Below are positions 34,001 through 42,065 of a DNA stretch of 64,000 nucleotides, in pieces. Under the pieces are notes generated by a model. It was given only the letters and a program-made list of their open reading frames with translations. It did no database searches and was not told the origin of the DNA. The first letter of the stretch is position 1. Every line of letters begins with the position of its first letter. The stretch is taken from positions 16,457 to 80,456 of the IMG/VR virus record IMGVR_UViG_3300045921_000463; one strand, given 5' to 3'. The translations under genes and the position numbers were made by a program. Source of the stretch: a virus.

Positions 34001-35082
34001 GCCTTTATGGCTGCAATAGTCTCGACAATGGAGTTATCAGAAGGCGTGCCGCCATAATAAGGTCGATTATTCGAGTCTTGACTTACCAAGTAAGCAGAAC
34101 TGCGCGTAACGCCGTTTACAGACCAAGACAACGGATCGGTTGCTACGCCGAACGTTTCCACGCCGGGACGAATTGTGCAGTCACCCGCTCTAAGATCGGT
34201 ACCAAACCAGGATACGACAATGGATACGGATTCCACATTCGGGCACGACGCTACGAGATTCGACAACGACTGCTCGACATGTGCAACACCGTGGCTGGTC
34301 AAGTTTACAAGTTCTGCTGTGTCTTCCGAGTTGGTTATGATCTGTATATCGTTTGGCGGAAGCACATTAGATGTTATCGGCGTAGTGGCATAAACGAACT
34401 CGCCGGAAGAAGGTATCAGTGTTACGGACCTGATCATTGTTTCTGCGCTGTATTCGTTATCGACAGGTTTCATTACCTCAAACTGTATCTGCGGAATCCT
34501 GTTTCCGTAGTCGGTAAGCAGCAAGTCTTCGAACACCACATAGCACAGCCCACGGTAGGCAGGTGTATTGTCTACCCCTTCTATGCCTTGTATGAGTGTG
34601 TCCGGCTGCTGGCCTTCCGTTCCTAGGTATACACGTGCATTGAAATCGGCGATATTGGCCGGTTCGCCGTCAACCCACATTCTGCCCAGACCGCCGACCG
34701 GCCCCTCGCATATACCGATGGCAAAACTGGCATAGTAGTTGTAAGTAGTCTGTGTTTGTTTACGAACTCCCTTGCGACCTCCTACTTTTTGTGTGACGAT
34801 TTCCTCGCGAAAATCCGTAGCCCATATGATGTTTCCGCCTATGCGTACCCTTCCGTAAACACGCGGTATCGGAACACCCTCTGTAGAAGTTGTGACAAGC
34901 AGATTGTCCAATCTTGGCCCGTATATGGGCTGAGGTCTCGGACCGAACAACCAACTATCGACATAGCCGCCGAGGAGCTTGCCAGCATAGGTGCCGATTG
35001 ATGCGGCACTTATTCCAAGAATAGCACCTCCGATCTTGCTGCCTACCAAACCACCTACTGCTGCAAACAGTAACGTTGCCAT
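31096..35082 (-). CDS. GTA gp15-like megatron tail protein with TIM-barrel-like domain
   Basis: 1328 aa, near RcGTA gene 15 in type. N-terminal hydrophobic Gly/Ala segment (LLFAAVGGLVGSKIGGAILG), then phage-tail protein region (GNIIWATDFREEIV), a TIM-barrel-like glycoside-hydrolase domain in the middle (about 440-740; LRGLTTIRSNASNYP, KISYAADWSEYFG, FIGIDNYMPLSDW, FWFTEAGCPAIDRG) and a C-terminal hub/baseplate region. It would form the tail tip and might act on surface glycans; the catalytic role is not established. Two palindromes lie inside (31380 and 32909). Confidence 0.9.
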   Translation of the reverse strand: MATLLFAAVGGLVGSKIGGAILGISAASIGTYAGKLLGGYVDSWLFGPRPQPIYGPRLDNLLVTTSTEGVPIPRVYGRVRIGGNIIWATDFREEIVTQKVGGRKGVRKQTQTTYNYYASFAIGICEGPVGGLGRMWVDGEPANIADFNARVYLGTEGQQPDTLIQGIEGVDNTPAYRGLCYVVFEDLLLTDYGNRIPQIQFEVMKPVDNEYSAETMIRSVTLIPSSGEFVYATTPITSNVLPPNDIQIITNSEDTAELVNLTSHGVAHVEQSLSNLVASCPNVESVSIVVSWFGTDLRAGDCTIRPGVETFGVATDPLSWSVNGVTRSSAYLVSQDSNNRPYYGGTPSDNSIVETIAAIKARGLKVTFYPFILMDVPPDNTLPDPYSDNASQTGQSVFPWRGRITCSPASGYAGSVDKTAAAAAQVNSFFGNASITDFSVSGTNVSWTGSPTEWGFRRMILHYAHLCAAAGGVDAFLIGSEMRGLTTIRSNASNYPAVQKFIELAADVRAILGSSTKISYAADWSEYFGHQPQDGSGDVFFHLDPLWSDSNIDFIGIDNYMPLSDWRDGFNHLDAQEGWKTIYDIDYLKNNIARGEGYDWFYASNADREAQIRTPITDGAYNKPWVFRYKDLRNWWSNQHFNRPNGIESGAPTAWVPESKQFWFTEAGCPAIDRGTNQPNVFFDPKSSESAVPYFSRSWFDTIIQRQYIKALHYYWSDSANNPLSTVTNLPMLDLNNTSIWTWDARPYPEFPVENDMWNDRANWEFGHWITGRIGSADVAGLVYELCKEAGVDPNRIDTYKLYGQVEGYVIITAMSATQCIEPVARFFLFDGYEKEGILQFSHRGNGSDHRIPFEHFLWNEGDEEPSVSVERIADKELPAYLSWSAQRSDGGYKTIMVDSYYESPVSDSRNAENFPFSAYPACLYRQAHIYHYNTWASRNILQGSLPPSYGVVHPGDSIEVVNENGNVYRYTVARTDFLDMLKIECRSFNPAILDAAFYDDIIPKDTTQTDRRISGFFTQVLDLPVYRNEQSQTSVEVRSFSPQWGLGAVVITEGGESVAIETPSIFGVLLTELPPGQPHVIDHGTEFTAVMSEQTMVSVSDSEFLNNINLFAVVHPNNEYEIISVQNIQLVGTRTYRFSKLIRGLFGTDVNSSQEKPVDSILVLLRRQGNELPYGIEDIGIETSITVGPLGVPLSDQRFSEIEYTPDGRGLSPYAPVISVHPITYRTDNNIVINWIRRDRSLQSDSFNLEEIPLSESSESYRLTILDNTDIVREVTVNNSTTYTYTGSQQIADFGIVLPRNSTLRVRIRQLSNVLVKPLVAEYELKV
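31380..31396. repeat. Dispersed palindrome, site 13
   Basis: TAAC-3 bp-GTTA. Inside the megatron gene. Confidence 0.75.
32909..32925. repeat. Dispersed palindrome, site 14
   Basis: TAAC-2 bp-GTTA with TTGGC flank. Inside the megatron gene. Confidence 0.8.
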
Positions 35083-35083
35083 G

Positions 35084-35542
35084 TCAGGTCAGCCCCTTTG
35101 GTTGTGCCGGAAAAGCTGCAACAGCCGCAATTCGCTTGATCCAGAAAGCAGAAAGTGCCTGATACACTACTCCCCTACCTTCGTAGGCATGTATGAACAT
35201 GTCGTTATAACCGGTTATGCCGACATGTTTACAATCTGCGTTCGGAAACATCCTGAACACTATGACTCTGCCCGAGGTTCGATACGTCATCGGGTTGCAC
35301 TCGACAAGGTACTTTCTGACGGAATTCAACAGCAAGTCGTCGCCACGCCGTTCACCCCACAAGCGATTGTATGGCGGAACCGCCTGCGGCTCCTCCAAAT
35401 CGTAAAGGTCACGCCAGATGCCGCGTAACAAACCAAGACAATCGCATCCGACACCTTTCAAGGATGCCTGATCGACATAGGGCGTTCCAAGCCAGGATTC
35501 GGCTACAGCCAACACAACATTATCGGGAATTGTGCCGAGCAT
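35084..35542 (-). CDS. NlpC/P60 family tail peptidase (GTA gp14-like)
   Basis: 152 aa. NlpC/P60 cell-wall hydrolase: SWLGTPY at 17-22, catalytic Cys in GCDCLGLLRG (Cys35 most likely), His in CKHVGI near 115. It cleaves peptidoglycan peptides during DNA entry. Placement between DUF2163 hub and megatron matches the gene transfer agent order. A full palindrome lies inside at 35205-35220. Start 35542 follows AGGAG, with a spacer of 11 nt. Confidence 0.88.
   Translation of the reverse strand: MLGTIPDNVVLAVAESWLGTPYVDQASLKGVGCDCLGLLRGIWRDLYDLEEPQAVPPYNRLWGERRGDDLLLNSVRKYLVECNPMTYRTSGRVIVFRMFPNADCKHVGITGYNDMFIHAYEGRGVVYQALSAFWIKRIAAVAAFPAQPKGLT
35205..35220. repeat. Dispersed palindrome, site 15
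   Basis: TAAC-2 bp-GTTA. Inside the NlpC/P60 gene. Confidence 0.8.
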
Positions 35543-35550
35543 CTAGATTT

Positions 35551-36420
35551 TTACTCCTTGACCTTCGGTATTGCGACTCTCAACACGCTATCGCTACTTG
35601 GTATGTGCGGAAAACCTCGAAAGTTTGTAACATTGTTGAACTTGTTGGTACATGCAGAGAGCGACTTGTTGCATCCGGCTACTATGTTGAACACGTCACC
35701 CGCCTGCATATCCTTGGTGGTAGCTTCGTTGAACGTCAGAAACGCATTCGATCCGATACGCCGATGAACAGCGACATGAACCTTTTTGGTTTGCAATATT
35801 CCTGTATTGAAGGTAGCGTATCCGCGTGAAAAAAACTTGTCATCGAAAGACAACAACCCTGAAACTCTGACATCCGTATCCGAAAGCACCTCGACAATGG
35901 CTCCCGATCCGTTATAGACCGGGAGGCTCAGATCGACACCGCAACGAGTGTCTCCAAGCCGCGCATCACACATCGACTGGTAAAATCTTCCACGTTCCTG
36001 AGAAAGCATGGAAGTCATGCCGGAAACTTCGGCTACGAACTTGCCGACCTTTCTTGTGACCTTGCCTATCTCGCCAAACCTTACGAGCTTTCGTTCGTTG
36101 GTGTTTTTCCAGTTTACAAGGTAGACTTCAACTGTTGCGCCATTCCAGAAACCATTGATGATGTCGTCTTCCGTTATCCTGTCGTCCGTTATGACGCCAT
36201 CTATGTCTTGAAAATCTTCACCAAGATTGTTTTCATACCTCAATGCCGTTGGGTCGATCAAGTCGGATGGTGAATAAGTAACCGCGCCGAATACAAGATT
36301 TTCGTCGTGATCTGTAAAACCCAGCACAGTTCCGTTAGCAAGAGAAATCTTCCAGCAAAAGCATACTGTCGAAGCACCGAGGGACATGTGCCTTTCAAGA
36401 TCGCGTGCAGCCTGACTCAT
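35551..36420 (-). CDS. DUF2163 tail hub protein (GTA gp13-like)
   Basis: 289 aa. Recognised by the family layout: GTVLGFTDHDENLVF, SPSDLIDPTALRYENNLG, a middle strand region, and a C-terminal Cys cluster (SMCDARLGDTRCGVD, VAGCNKSLSACTNKF). In the Rhodobacter GTA the hub protein binds an iron-sulfur cluster, and the four Cys residues here fit that, based on recalled structural work. ATGA overlap upstream. Distal tail. Confidence 0.87.
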   Translation of the reverse strand: MSQAARDLERHMSLGASTVCFCWKISLANGTVLGFTDHDENLVFGAVTYSPSDLIDPTALRYENNLGEDFQDIDGVITDDRITEDDIINGFWNGATVEVYLVNWKNTNERKLVRFGEIGKVTRKVGKFVAEVSGMTSMLSQERGRFYQSMCDARLGDTRCGVDLSLPVYNGSGAIVEVLSDTDVRVSGLLSFDDKFFSRGYATFNTGILQTKKVHVAVHRRIGSNAFLTFNEATTKDMQAGDVFNIVAGCNKSLSACTNKFNNVTNFRGFPHIPSSDSVLRVAIPKVKE

Positions 36421-37037
36421 TTTATTTCCTCAAGCTTGATATTGCCAAACTCGAACAACTCAGGGATCGGTAAGGTTCTGGTCAGGGTATCGGTTACAAA
36501 TCGTACTTCTACATGATAAGCAAAACCCGCAGTTATTTCTACTCCCGAAGCGGGGGCTGTGGCAAAGGTTATCACACCGCCTGATTCGGAATAACCGGAA
36601 AGCTGCACAACGTTGTTTAACGCCACCAAAAGCGAACCGGGAACAATTCTACGAATTTTTCTGTTGTAGACAAAACCATCGTACTCGTAGGGTTTGACTA
36701 TCTGAAACGACGTGGTTGTATTATTCCCCAGCCCTATCAGACAATCGTTTGCGCTTATGGTATTTCGCATTGACCTGGTTGACTTGTAATCCGATACGTC
36801 GTTGAACAGGAAAGACGCATTGTTCTCGTGCACGTTTTCAAAGAAAGCTGTAACGGATTCGAAACGATGCAATTTGTCCAAGGAGTAGGAAATTTCATAC
36901 ACTCTCTTGGAGTGCGCTATTCTGGAAAGCCGCTCTTCGTGGCCTGCTATCGAGACCATTACCGATGTTTTTCTGCTTATGGTTATCTTGGGTTTTGCCG
37001 ACAGTTCGAGAGGAAAGAGTGCAGCTATGAAAGTCAT
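36417..37037 (-). CDS. DUF2460-type distal tail protein, copy 2
   Basis: 206 aa from the ATG at 37037 (ATGA overlap). Shares with its upstream neighbour a middle pattern FQIVKPYEYDGFVYNRKIRRI and a C-terminal pattern of VEITAGFAYHVEVRFVTDTLTRTL, the DUF2460 end. It would form the distal tail ring like RcGTA gp12. Presence of two related genes in tandem suggests stacked or mixed rings. Confidence 0.8.
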   Translation of the reverse strand: MTFIAALFPLELSAKPKITISRKTSVMVSIAGHEERLSRIAHSKRVYEISYSLDKLHRFESVTAFFENVHENNASFLFNDVSDYKSTRSMRNTISANDCLIGLGNNTTTSFQIVKPYEYDGFVYNRKIRRIVPGSLLVALNNVVQLSGYSESGGVITFATAPASGVEITAGFAYHVEVRFVTDTLTRTLPIPELFEFGNIKLEEIK

Positions 37038-37789
37038 GGTTCTACCCACTCATACATGTGCCATTCTTGGAGAAACGTTAGCCACTGAGAGACTGTAGGC
37101 GTAGGTCCGTACTGCTCCATAAAGCTACGATAGATGGTAGATTCCGCGTGAACCATCGGCCTAAGAACCTCTTTTAGCTCTACGGAACCAGCAACCATGT
37201 ACATGCCATTTTGAAGCACCAGCGACAAATTATCGCTGCCGAAGCGCGTCACGGTATGAAAGAGGAAACCACACGTAATAACCGCGTTATTGGCGGGCGG
37301 AGAATCGAAAAGCAGCACTCCAGAGTCCGTAATCTTGTATCCGCTGTTCAACGGAGTTCCGTCTACTGCAACCGTAAATGTATCAGGTACCAGCGCCTGT
37401 ATCGGTCTTTTGTAGTGTTGCGGCCCTGTCCCGTAGGTTTTCGTTACCTGAAACATGTTGGATACGCCGTTTCCGATACCTATGGTCTGATCCAACGGGG
37501 TTATGTCTGTGCCTATTCCCTTTCCCGTAGAGGAATAGTCGGACCAGTCGTGAAACCTGAAAGAATACAGTCTGCCCATACGGCACTCGAAAAAGCTTAT
37601 CAGATTTCGATGAACTGCGGCATCCTTTATCGAGAATGACAAATCGTAGTTGCGAAAGGTGTACTTGCTGACAAATGATACCTTTGCATGGCCGGAATCG
37701 GCTTCCTTGGTAACACGTCTGCGCACATGCTGTATGCGGGGTTCCAAGTCCGCACAGTCGATGAACAGCGTATCGTGAAAGGTTCCCAT
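37034..37789 (-). CDS. DUF2460-type distal tail protein, copy 1
   Basis: 251 aa. Layout parallels the next gene: an N-terminal tube-like domain, FQVTKTYGTG, PIQALVPDTFTVAVDG and VITCGFLFHTVTRFGSDNLSLVL near the end. Extra N-terminal 30 and C-terminal 40 residues. Start 37789 overlaps the tape measure stop (TAATG). A palindrome lies inside at 37275-37293. Could adapt the tail tube to the hub. Confidence 0.78.
   Translation of the reverse strand: MGTFHDTLFIDCADLEPRIQHVRRRVTKEADSGHAKVSFVSKYTFRNYDLSFSIKDAAVHRNLISFFECRMGRLYSFRFHDWSDYSSTGKGIGTDITPLDQTIGIGNGVSNMFQVTKTYGTGPQHYKRPIQALVPDTFTVAVDGTPLNSGYKITDSGVLLFDSPPANNAVITCGFLFHTVTRFGSDNLSLVLQNGMYMVAGSVELKEVLRPMVHAESTIYRSFMEQYGPTPTVSQWLTFLQEWHMYEWVEP
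37275..37293. repeat. Dispersed palindrome, site 16
   Basis: TAAC-3 bp-GTTA with TTGGC flank. Inside a DUF2460 gene. Confidence 0.8.
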
Positions 37790-40700
37790 TATCTAACCAT
37801 TCTGTTAAGGTCCGCCATGATCTGTGCGCGGCTTTGCCGAAAACTTTCTGGATTCGGAGACTGTACATTGAAAACGACGGTCTGCGGCTGTCTGCTCGAA
37901 GTTAACAATTCCTTCAATATTGCGGCAGTGTCCGACCGTCCGATTACTTGTGCTGGTCCGGTTACAATCTCCGGGCCGCGCTCGCCAACGATTCCGAACC
38001 GGTTCCTGCCGATGGTGCCGCCATTGTCATAGAACCCCGAAAAAGCTCTGAACAGACCACCAAACAGAGTTCTGAAAAGGCTTCTGCCCGCACCTGCGGG
38101 TTGTGTGCCTTGCATGGCGAGATTCAATACCTGTCCGAACTGAGTTCCAAAATCATTCAATAGCTGAATCAGGTTTTGCAGAAAATCATTGAATACCTGA
38201 GACATTCCTTGAACAAGCTGGTTCAGGGCATCGCTGATCGCTATAACATGTTCTTGGAACGGCCCGGCGTATTGCGGCGCTGCGGCTGCTGCTGTTACGC
38301 CGCTGCCTGCGGGAATGCCGAAGATGCTGCCGAAAATTCTTGCGAATATCCCGGCACCGACCTGTGCGGCACCGGCACCTACAGGCGATACGCCTGCGGC
38401 AGTCCCGGATGCCATCATGCTAGACAAAGACATTGCAAACTCTTGTAGAATTCGTCTTGTAGCGTTCGTTATAAGCTCTCTGGTTGCATTAAGGAAAGTT
38501 TCTCTTAGCATTTCGAGGAAATCGCCTTGACCTGTAATCCAGCGTCCAACGGCATCCGACAAGCCGTCGAGTATGGTGACGCTATACTGCGCAACGTTAT
38601 CTACCGTAGTGAGCAGGTCACGCTGATACTGCAACAATCCGGCCTGTATGCCTAGGAACACACGCTGCGACTCGCGATTTACTGTCATGGACAAGTTGCG
38701 CAACTGGTCTATCTGCATATCTATAGCGCGATTGCGACGTTCGACCATTGCGGTGAATGTCTGTGTATAGGCAATCTCCGCGTCTCGCGCTGCCTCGACT
38801 TCTCTGATTATTTCCCGATATGCTTCCGCAAGTCTGTTCAATTCGAGGGGTTGTCCCTCGAAACGTTTGTTCAGGTCTTCGAGTTCGCGTTGCAGCCTTA
38901 TGATCTGATATTCGTAACGACTGCGAATGTCGGCAACATCCAGTTCCAGCAGTATATCGACCCGAGTTCGAATATCGAATACCCCGGATTCAAGTTGTGC
39001 ACGCTGAGCTTGCCTGCGTATACTCTCTATTTCTCTAAGCGCATCCTCGAATTGGCGGCGAGCGCGCTTGGCTTCTTCTGCGGGGTCTCTGCCCCTACCC
39101 CCGCTGTTGCGACGGTTGAAACGATCTGTTGCAACCGTCGTTTGCGCTTCAAGTGCGGCTATCCCTGCGTTGATTGCATCTACGAGGTTTCGAGACGATT
39201 CTTCCAACGATTGGCGTATCTGATCCGCTACGTTATCAGTGATTGCGCCTGCTTGAAGCATTTCTGCAAGAATGGCATTAACAAGTAGCAGGTACTCGTT
39301 TCGTCTTGTTTCTGCAAAGGCAAATATGTCTTCGTAGCTCACACCGGCATCGACCATTTCTTCGATGGCTTCGGCAAACCCGGTAAACGACAATGCCTCG
39401 CCAAGCGAGAGACCGGCAGCATCAAGGGTCAGATTGAGTGCTCTTGCAATTTCACCAGCGTCGATGCCTAGACGCCTGTTGAACAGGTTTATTTCTCCAA
39501 AGGCGGCCTGAATGCCCTTGGATTGTTCGTTCACCACGTCCCTTACGATAGAAATAAGTCTGGAATTCTCGGAAAGACGAATAGAGCGAAGTTCTGTTTC
39601 AAGGTCTTCTGTAGCAGATGCCTGCGCTCTTGCAATCTGCAAGGCGAGTTCCCTCGCTCTGTCTCTTGCGGCAGCCCTTACTTCTGAAAAGTTCAATGCA
39701 AGCTGATTGATTTGATTGGCGGTAAGGTCGATCAGGCCGTCTCTGATCTGCTGAGGAATGGTTTGATCACGCCGCAGCCGTTCGAATACATCGCCTATTT
39801 GAAGAAACCCGGTTTCCCCGCTCTCAAAAGCTTCGATCAAGCCTTGTACGAGCGCGTTCTGGTTTTCCCGAAGATACGCGATTACAGATTCGCGCGCATC
39901 TTCCCGTATGAATCTGCGAGCCTCAGGAGAACGCTCGGTGATGATGTCGTCGAAAAACTGGTTATAGCCTAGAGTCAGATTGTTAAGAGCATTGGCAAGC
40001 TCGGTATCGGCTTGCTGTACAAGAGTCTCAAGTTCTTCCATACGCTGTTGTCGGGCTGCGACAGCCGCTGCAAATACAGGATCACGCAACGCATCGCTTT
40101 GACGATCAAAACTTTGTCGAAGTCTATCGAGTTCTTCGACAAGTTGACTTTCCTGATTCTCTAGAGAATTTAGCTGAGACCTTCTTTCTTCGGTAAAGGT
40201 TCCCCCCTCCGACAGCAATCCGAATATGCTGTTACGAACATCTTGAAGGTTTTGTTCCACCTCTCTTATAGCGTTTCGGAAATTGGCAACAGGCATCCTG
40301 AAATCAGAGAAATTGGTCGAAAGCTCCGCGCGAAGATTTTCCAACTCGTCAATCAGAATTTGCCGTTCTTCCCTGATGGAATTACGCAAGACAGAGATAG
40401 TAGCGTTCGAAAGATCGAGACCGGAACCCGGTCTGCCAGCGTAGAGGTTGTATGCGGCTTGCAGATCAAACTGCGCTGTTTCTATGCGCCGTCGAGAATC
40501 CGCCAGATTCATCAGGTTATTAAGCCTGACAAGATCATCGTAGGCGCCTTGCAGCGCCTCTCTGGAAGCTTCGCGGTTTTCCCGCCACCGCCTTGTGAGT
40601 TCGACAACACCCCAAATTACGCCACCCACTCCAAGCAGGGCAAGACCTATTGCGCCAAAACCCGTTGCTGTAGCAACTGCGGCAGCCTTGGCCGTACCAA

Positions 40701-42063
40701 GGGCAGAAACAAAGGAGAGCAGGCGCGGCAATGCCGCCATTATGTTGAAACCGATAGCCTGAATAAATCCGATGAAGTTCAGACTCATGACACCCATAAT
40801 GGCCGTTCTTGTAGCTCCGAGAGCGCCGACCAGTACGGTTGTGGATGTAACCAGAGAAAAGACCGCCGCAACAGCCCTTGCAATAAAAGACACCAAGCCA
40901 AGAATGGAAACTCCAATGGACTTGATTATCGTGAAGGCAACCGTGGCTATCGCCACATAGGCGACCCACCGCACGATGTTTTCTCTTGTTGCTTCATCAA
41001 GTTCTCTAAATGCAACAACAGCATAACGAACATATCCGACAAATTCCTGAATAACACCGGCACCGGCTCGACCTATTTCGATAAAGAAATCGTTGATAGC
41101 GTTTCGTGCCAGATTCATGGCACCATCGAACGTATTCAACTGCCTGACAAAAAGTTCGAACGCCCGGTTTGTTCCGGTAATGGATTCTCTCATGCGATCA
41201 AGCGAGCCGGACATGGCAGCCTCGATCAAGGCAATACCGCCTGCAACGCCCTCGACACCGAAAATGACGGAAAGATCGGACGTGGAGAGTCCGGCTCTTC
41301 CCAAATCTATGAGTATGTCTCTCAGATTTCGCAGCGAACCGTCTGCCTCGACAGTCTGTATGTTGAATTGGCGCATCAAGTCCCGTGCGGTACCAACCGG
41401 GCGGGCAAGACGAACATAGAGGTTGCGAAGCTGGGTACCGGCCTGCTCGCCTCGCAGACCTATGTTGTAAAGCTCGGCAAGCTGTGCGGTAACGTCTTCA
41501 AGACTTGCGCCCATTGCAGCCGCAGCAGGAGCCACCTGACGCATCGAGAAAGCGATCTTGTCCAGAGTCGCTTGCGAGTTGGTAATTGCGGCTGCAAACA
41601 CGTTTGAGAGGCGTGTGGTATCTGCGGCTTCGAGGCCAAAGGCCCTGATGTTGGAAGCAACGACATCCGCAGTAAAAGCCACGTCCATGAGGGTAGACTG
41701 CGAAAGCAGCAGCACGCCGTTCATGGCAGCCAGGGATTCTTCGACACTGAAACCTGCGGATGCCAGAAAATAAAGAGCCGAAGCCGCTTCTGTAGCTGAC
41801 GTAGAAGTAGCAAGTGCAAACTGCCGAACCGCCTGTTCCATCTGGCGAAACTGCTCGGCGGTTCCGCCAGCGACGGAGTTTGTCAGCACAAGCTGACGTT
41901 CGAACTCGCGAAAAACGCTTACTGTCTGCCCAAAAAGCGTAGCACCGGATACAAGCGAGGCAAAGTTGAAAACTGCCTGTTGCAGTTGTTCATTGAGCGA
42001 ACTGAACTGGTTAAAGCCCTGACCCGCGTTCCGACCCGCGTTCCGACCTGTGCTACCGGCCAT
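37789..42063 (-). CDS. Tail tape measure protein
   Basis: 1424 aa. TP901-type tape measure: N-terminal motif QFALATSTSATEAASALYFL and TQLRNLYVRLARP; four to five hydrophobic stretches at about 370-480 (VSILGLVSFIARAVAAVF, GFGAIGLALLGVGGVIWG), long helical coiled region rich in Gln/Arg/Glu, Gly/Ala-rich C-terminus ending in a small domain. At roughly 0.15 nm per residue it suggests a tail near 210 nm. Start ATG at 42063 (GAGAGG 6 nt upstream); the frame extends to a TTG at 42069. No sheath gene seen. Confidence 0.92.
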   Translation of the reverse strand: MAGSTGRNAGRNAGQGFNQFSSLNEQLQQAVFNFASLVSGATLFGQTVSVFREFERQLVLTNSVAGGTAEQFRQMEQAVRQFALATSTSATEAASALYFLASAGFSVEESLAAMNGVLLLSQSTLMDVAFTADVVASNIRAFGLEAADTTRLSNVFAAAITNSQATLDKIAFSMRQVAPAAAAMGASLEDVTAQLAELYNIGLRGEQAGTQLRNLYVRLARPVGTARDLMRQFNIQTVEADGSLRNLRDILIDLGRAGLSTSDLSVIFGVEGVAGGIALIEAAMSGSLDRMRESITGTNRAFELFVRQLNTFDGAMNLARNAINDFFIEIGRAGAGVIQEFVGYVRYAVVAFRELDEATRENIVRWVAYVAIATVAFTIIKSIGVSILGLVSFIARAVAAVFSLVTSTTVLVGALGATRTAIMGVMSLNFIGFIQAIGFNIMAALPRLLSFVSALGTAKAAAVATATGFGAIGLALLGVGGVIWGVVELTRRWRENREASREALQGAYDDLVRLNNLMNLADSRRRIETAQFDLQAAYNLYAGRPGSGLDLSNATISVLRNSIREERQILIDELENLRAELSTNFSDFRMPVANFRNAIREVEQNLQDVRNSIFGLLSEGGTFTEERRSQLNSLENQESQLVEELDRLRQSFDRQSDALRDPVFAAAVAARQQRMEELETLVQQADTELANALNNLTLGYNQFFDDIITERSPEARRFIREDARESVIAYLRENQNALVQGLIEAFESGETGFLQIGDVFERLRRDQTIPQQIRDGLIDLTANQINQLALNFSEVRAAARDRARELALQIARAQASATEDLETELRSIRLSENSRLISIVRDVVNEQSKGIQAAFGEINLFNRRLGIDAGEIARALNLTLDAAGLSLGEALSFTGFAEAIEEMVDAGVSYEDIFAFAETRRNEYLLLVNAILAEMLQAGAITDNVADQIRQSLEESSRNLVDAINAGIAALEAQTTVATDRFNRRNSGGRGRDPAEEAKRARRQFEDALREIESIRRQAQRAQLESGVFDIRTRVDILLELDVADIRSRYEYQIIRLQRELEDLNKRFEGQPLELNRLAEAYREIIREVEAARDAEIAYTQTFTAMVERRNRAIDMQIDQLRNLSMTVNRESQRVFLGIQAGLLQYQRDLLTTVDNVAQYSVTILDGLSDAVGRWITGQGDFLEMLRETFLNATRELITNATRRILQEFAMSLSSMMASGTAAGVSPVGAGAAQVGAGIFARIFGSIFGIPAGSGVTAAAAAPQYAGPFQEHVIAISDALNQLVQGMSQVFNDFLQNLIQLLNDFGTQFGQVLNLAMQGTQPAGAGRSLFRTLFGGLFRAFSGFYDNGGTIGRNRFGIVGERGPEIVTGPAQVIGRSDTAAILKELLTSSRQPQTVVFNVQSPNPESFRQSRAQIMADLNRMVR

Positions 42064-42065
42064 AG

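Noticed and set aside
35543-35553. TAGATTTTT element as a further origin iteron
   Set aside because: A single copy lying in the stop/start spacer of two tail genes; likewise the copy at 46785 is within a stop codon context. Chance occurrences.
40243-41607. Long open frame on the plus strand (454 codons)
   Set aside because: It is antisense to the tape measure gene, has low-complexity Cys/Ser/Arg content and no start context. The minus strand frame has clear tape measure features.
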